Source: [Actinomadura] parvosata subsp. kistnae (GTDB lineage Bacteria > Actinomycetota > Actinomycetes > Streptosporangiales > Streptosporangiaceae). From it: 64,000 bases of DNA. The translations under genes and the position numbers were made by a program. The notes below the pieces were generated by a model. It did no database searches and was not told the origin of the DNA. It saw only the letters and a list, made by a program, of their open reading frames with translations. The DNA is taken from the NCBI RefSeq assembly GCF_900323885.1, contig NZ_OOHJ01000018.1:4017001-4081000 (forward strand), in the 5' to 3' direction. Positions 61,183 through 64,000 of the stretch are shown one piece after another (the stretch's first letter is position 1; every line of letters begins with the position of its first letter).

Positions 61183-61623
61183 TCAGCGGCGGTCGTCGTA
61201 GCCGGGGTCGACCGTCTCGGGGGCCAGGCCCAGGAGGGTGGCCACCTGCTCCACCACCGTGTCGTGGACCATCGCCCCCAGCATGTCCCTGTCGCGCGCC
61301 CTGGCCTCCAGCGGCCGGCGGTACACCACGATCGAGGCCGGGCTCTGGCCGGTGGCGGCGTCGGCGCGGCCGAACGGGATGGGGTCGGAGTTGAGGCGCG
61401 GGCCGTCGCCCAGCTCGCTCAGCGGCGGGACGTCCTCCACCGCGAACTCCACCGCCGAGAGCTGCCTCTCCCAGCGCGGCCTGAGGCGGTCGACGGCGTC
61501 GAGCACCAGGTCGTCGAAGCGCTCGCTGCGGGACTTGGCCATGGGGACGTGGGAGGGGGCGAGCGGGCCGCGAAGACCGCGGCCGTGGCGATCGCGCCGT
61601 CGGGGACCGCGCTTGTGAGTCAC
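61183..61623 (-). CDS. Metallopeptidase-family (zincin-like, Rv3259-type) protein with altered HExxH
   Basis: A 146-residue protein. RRDRHGRGLRGPLAPSHVPM is the conserved head and SRSERFDDLVLDAVDRLRPR the first helix; IVVYRRPLEARARDRDMLG precedes VHDTVVEQVATLLGL. In catalytic relatives this last site is HExxH; here the residues read V-E-Q-V-A-T, so zinc binding is unlikely. The position next to DUF3499 and manB matches Rv3259. It starts at GTG 61623, with no clear ribosome site, so it may be leaderless. Confidence 0.8.
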   Translation of the reverse strand: MTHKRGPRRRDRHGRGLRGPLAPSHVPMAKSRSERFDDLVLDAVDRLRPRWERQLSAVEFAVEDVPPLSELGDGPRLNSDPIPFGRADAATGQSPASIVVYRRPLEARARDRDMLGAMVHDTVVEQVATLLGLAPETVDPGYDDRR

Positions 61624-61929
61624 GTGTGCAAGTGTACGGGGCCGCGTCCCGGATCCCCGGGACCGCCCGGGCCTGCGCCTTCAGATCTCGTACGTGTCCG
61701 AAACTCGCCCGGCGGGATCTCCGGGGCGGTGCGGGGAAGATGGCGGCGGTGGAGAGGATTGGGCAGGTCACGAGGTGGGGAAGCCGGGGAGGGCGGTTGC
61801 GGGGCGAGCGGAGGAGGGTTCGGGGCATGTGGGTGGAAACGCTGCGACAGGTGTCCGAATTGTGGCGACACGCTCGTTAAGAGCGCTCAGGTAGTGGCGC
61901 CTCGCACTCTTACCAGATACGGTCCCTCC
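61624..61929. promoter_or_regulatory. 306-bp divergent control region
   Basis: No gene is supported here; the frames present lack family features. It holds a GTCCCGG-ATCC-CCGGGAC hairpin (61646-61663) close to the metallopeptidase-like gene and a small CGCTC-GTTAA-GAGCG inverted repeat (about 61871-61885) 45 bp before the DUF3499 gene. Promoters for both sides must lie here; none can be assigned with confidence. Confidence 0.4.
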
Positions 61930-62298
61930 GTGAGCCCCGTCCGCCGCTGTTCCCGCACCGCCTGCAGCCAGCCTGCCGTCTTCACGCTCACGTACGTATA
62001 CGCCGACTCGACCGCTGTTCTCGGCCCTCTGGCGACGTACGCCGAGCCACACTGTTATGACCTGTGCGCCGAACACGCCGAGCGGCTGACCGCCCCCCGC
62101 GGCTGGGAGGTGGTGCGGCTGCCGACGGACGGCGCCTCGCCCAGCTCCGACGATCTCGAAGCGCTGGCCAACGCCGTCAGGGAGGCCGCGCGTCCCACGT
62201 CGTCCGGCGGAGGTGAGCCGGTCGGTCAGGGCGTGGAGGTGAGCCGGCGCGGGCACCTGCGTGTTCTGAGATCGGCCCAGCAGCACCGCGACCGGTAG
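61930..62298 (+). CDS. DUF3499 family protein
   Basis: A 122-residue protein. VSPVRRCSRTACSQPAVFTL opens with paired Cys, and EPHCYDLCAEHAERLTAPRG has a further Cys/His set, so it may bind zinc. The family is actinomycete-specific and always near manB and whiB (Rv3258c in Mycobacterium). It starts at GTG 61930. manB follows after 44 bp, so they are likely one operon. Confidence 0.88.
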   Translation: MSPVRRCSRTACSQPAVFTLTYVYADSTAVLGPLATYAEPHCYDLCAEHAERLTAPRGWEVVRLPTDGASPSSDDLEALANAVREAARPTSSGGGEPVGQGVEVSRRGHLRVLRSAQQHRDR

Positions 62299-62342
62299 GC
62301 TCGTCTCGTACGGCGGAAACGACCTAGGGGCGGAGCTGGAGA

Positions 62343-63692
62343 GTGGGCGACCTCGCCAAGATCTTCAAAGCGTACGACGTTCGCGGGGTGGTGCCCGACG
62401 AGCTGGACGAGCCGACCGCCGAGGCCGTGGGGGCGGCGTTCGTCGAGGTGACCGGGGCCGGGTCGGTGGTGGTCGCGCACGACATGCGCGAGTCGTCCCC
62501 GCTGCTCGCCGACGCGTTCATCAGGGGCGCCCGCTCGCGCCGCGCCGACGTGGTGCACGCCGGGCTGGGCTCGACCGACCTGCTCTACTACGCCAGCGGC
62601 AGCCTGGGGCTGCCCGGGGTGATGTTCACCGCGAGCCACAACCCCGCCCGCTACAACGGCATGAAGATGTGCCGGTCGGGCGCGGTGCCGATCGGCGGCG
62701 ACACGGGCCTGACGGAGATCCGCGACCGGGCGGCGCAGCTCGTCGGGGTGACGGCCACGCCGTCCGGCTCGCTGATCGAGAAAGACCTGCTCAAGGGCTA
62801 TGCCGACCACCTGCGTAGCCTGGTCGACCTGCGCGGCATCCGGCCGCTGAAGGTGGTCGTCGACGCCGGCAACGGCATGGGCGGTCACACGGTGCCCGCC
62901 GTGTTCGAGGGCCTGCCGATCGAGCTGACCCCGCTCTACTTCGAGCTCGACGGCACCTTCCCCAACCACGAGGCCAACCCGCTGGAGCCGCAAAACCTCG
63001 TCGACCTCCAGCGTGCCGTCGTCGACAACGGCGCCGACATCGGGCTCGCCTTCGACGGCGACGCCGACCGCTGCTGGGTGATCGACGAGCGGGGCGAGTC
63101 GGTCTCGCCGTCGGCGATCACGGCGCTGGTGGCAACGCGCGAGCTGGCCAAATACCCCGGCTCCACGATCATCCACAACCTCATCACGTCGCTCGGCGTG
63201 CCGGAGATCGTGCGCGAGCACGGCGGCGTGCCGGTGCGCACGAGGGTGGGGCACTCGTTCATCAAGGCCGAGATGGCCAGGTCGGGCGCGGTGTTCGGGG
63301 GCGAGCACTCGGCCCACTACTACTTCAGGGACTTCTGGTTCGCCGACTCCGGGCTGCTGGCCGCCATGCACGTGCTGGCCGCGCTGGGCGAGCAGGAGCG
63401 CCCGCTGTCGCAGGTCGTGGGCGCCTACTCGCGTTACCACGCCTCCGGCGAGATCAACAGCCAGGTGTCCGACCAGGCGGAGGCGCTGCGGCGGGTGCGG
63501 GAGGCGTTCGAGGGGCGCGGCGAGCCCGACGAGCTCGACGGGCTGACCGTGCGCGGCGACGGCTGGTGGTTCAACCTGCGGCCCTCCAACACCGAGCCGC
63601 TGCTCAGGCTGAACGCCGAGGCGGCCGACGAGAGCAAGATGACGGCGATCAGGGACGAAGTCCTCGCCATTGTGGGAAAGGTGTCAGAGTGA
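62343..63692 (+). CDS. manB: Phosphomannomutase/phosphoglucomutase
   Basis: A 449-residue protein. IFKAYDVRGVVPDELDEP is the head; VMFTASHNPARYNGMKMCR carries the phosphorylated Ser; GLAFDGDADRCWVID is the magnesium site; FGGEHSAHYYFRDFWFADSG the sugar loop and NLRPSNTEPLLRLNAEA the phosphate-binding loop. It turns mannose 6-phosphate into mannose 1-phosphate for the guanylyltransferase at 39768. GTG start with GGGGCGGAG upstream. Overlaps the next gene by GTGA. Confidence 0.95.
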   Translation: MGDLAKIFKAYDVRGVVPDELDEPTAEAVGAAFVEVTGAGSVVVAHDMRESSPLLADAFIRGARSRRADVVHAGLGSTDLLYYASGSLGLPGVMFTASHNPARYNGMKMCRSGAVPIGGDTGLTEIRDRAAQLVGVTATPSGSLIEKDLLKGYADHLRSLVDLRGIRPLKVVVDAGNGMGGHTVPAVFEGLPIELTPLYFELDGTFPNHEANPLEPQNLVDLQRAVVDNGADIGLAFDGDADRCWVIDERGESVSPSAITALVATRELAKYPGSTIIHNLITSLGVPEIVREHGGVPVRTRVGHSFIKAEMARSGAVFGGEHSAHYYFRDFWFADSGLLAAMHVLAALGEQERPLSQVVGAYSRYHASGEINSQVSDQAEALRRVREAFEGRGEPDELDGLTVRGDGWWFNLRPSNTEPLLRLNAEAADESKMTAIRDEVLAIVGKVSE

Positions 63693-63856
63693 AGATCGAC
63701 GACTGGCTGCTGGAGATCCTCGCCTGCCCGGCGTGCAAGGCCCCGCTGCGGGCCGAGAACGAGGCCGAGGAGCTCGTCTGCACCGGCTGCGGGCTGATCT
63801 ACCCCGTCCGGGATGACATTCCCGTCCTGCTCGTCGATGAGGCCAGGAAGCCGTGA
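63689..63856 (+). CDS. Trm112-like small zinc-ribbon protein
   Basis: A 55-residue protein. DDWLLEILACPACKAPLRAE, then ELVCTGCGLIYPVRDDIPVL contains two CxxC pairs and the closing YPVRDxIPxLL block of the Trm112/YcaR family. Members steady methyltransferases or other partner enzymes. It is too short for most gene finders, but it overlaps both neighbours by GTGA, which supports real translation within the manB operon. Confidence 0.88.
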   Translation: MKIDDWLLEILACPACKAPLRAENEAEELVCTGCGLIYPVRDDIPVLLVDEARKP

Positions 63857-64000
63857 CCTGGGAGCCGGAGCGGCTTGACGACCAGCGTCACCTCAGTGAG
63901 GGCGATCCTGGCGGCATGCTCCCGGCCGTCGCGGCCTCCGCGGCCCACGTACGCACCGGCTACCGCAACGCCGTCGAGGCCCGCGTCGACCGCCTGGCCG
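63853..64000 (+). CDS. Start of a SIS-type phosphosugar isomerase (partial)
   Basis: GTG 63853 overlaps the Trm112-like stop and opens VTWEPERLDDQRHLSEGDPG, then GMLPAVAASAAHVRTGYRNA, running open to the window's end. The (D/E)xxGML head and the place after manB and the Trm112-like gene match Rv3256c-type phosphoglucose/phosphomannose isomerases. Only 49 codons are visible. Confidence 0.6.
   Translation, partial: MTWEPERLDDQRHLSEGDPGGMLPAVAASAAHVRTGYRNAVEARVDRLA

Noticed and set aside
1..64000. CRISPR arrays, tRNA or rRNA genes, prophage, biosynthetic NRPS/PKS genes
   Set aside because: None of the expected repeats, cloverleaf or rRNA sequences, phage structural genes or megasynthase domains were found. 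The tandem repeats are contiguous without spacers.

Overview
The window is chromosomal DNA of a very high-GC actinomycete. GTG and TTG starts are common, many genes overlap by GTGA or ATGA, and there is a WhiB protein, a complete set of coenzyme F420 genes (fbiA, fbiB, fbiC), LytR-CpsA-Psr proteins and DUF3499/DUF5719/DUF5941 genes. The right third keeps the gene neighbourhood known from Mycobacterium Rv3256c-Rv3267 and from the Streptomyces whiB/manB region. Together these suggest a filamentous actinomycete of the Streptosporangiales type (Nonomuraea-like). The taxon is an inference. No tRNA, rRNA, CRISPR array, insertion sequence or prophage was recognised.

Layout. 1-10.7 kb is a mixed region: the tail of a regulator, a SpoIIE-type phosphatase, a DUF418 membrane protein with a divergent HTH regulator, two secreted proteins, a DUF4097 lipoprotein, an F420-dependent oxidoreductase with a GNAT protein, and a STAS protein. 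10.7-41 kb is a long cell-envelope glycan region: two LCP ligases, a TagF-like glycerophosphotransferase, an IspD/TarI-type cytidylyltransferase fused to a decayed SDR domain, two CDP-alcohol phosphotransferases, a separate cytidylyltransferase-like gene, a glycerol-1-phosphate dehydrogenase-like gene, several GT2 and GT4 glycosyltransferases, two GT-C-like membrane proteins, an acyltransferase, two flippase-like proteins around a methyltransferase, an FtsX-ectodomain protein and a mannose-1-phosphate guanylyltransferase. An ECF sigma/anti-sigma pair and an acetoacetate decarboxylase-like gene sit inside it. 40.9-49.4 kb holds a DNA glycosylase, fbiC, a vWA lipoprotein-like protein, an AA10 LPMO, and fbiB-fbiA. 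49.5-57 kb holds a Pro/Gln-rich membrane protein, whiB, a giant GT2 membrane protein and DUF5719. 57.3-61 kb is an accessory patch (XRE, TetR plus methyltransferase, VOC). 61.2-64 kb is the conserved end: metallopeptidase-like, DUF3499, manB, Trm112-like and the start of a phosphosugar isomerase.

How the genes fit together. manB, the SIS-type isomerase and the guanylyltransferase at 39.8 kb can supply GDP-mannose for the many glycosyltransferases. The 13-22 kb block looks like a dedicated route to a CDP-activated polyol or glycerol-phosphate unit and its polymer, probably moved and attached by the LCP, flippase and membrane GT proteins nearby. fbiA/B/C make F420, which the LLM-family oxidoreductase at 8.5 kb may use.

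Two signals run across the window. First, four genes are split by single frameshifts, each at or beside a G/C homopolymer of 4-6 bases (5.7, 30.0, 41.1 and 51.3 kb), which points to sequencing error more than to pseudogenes. Second, short tandem repeats (18, 21, 39 and about 50 bp periods) lie inside or beside envelope genes. The most striking is a 39-bp array that sits where the NAD-binding loop of the SDR domain should be.
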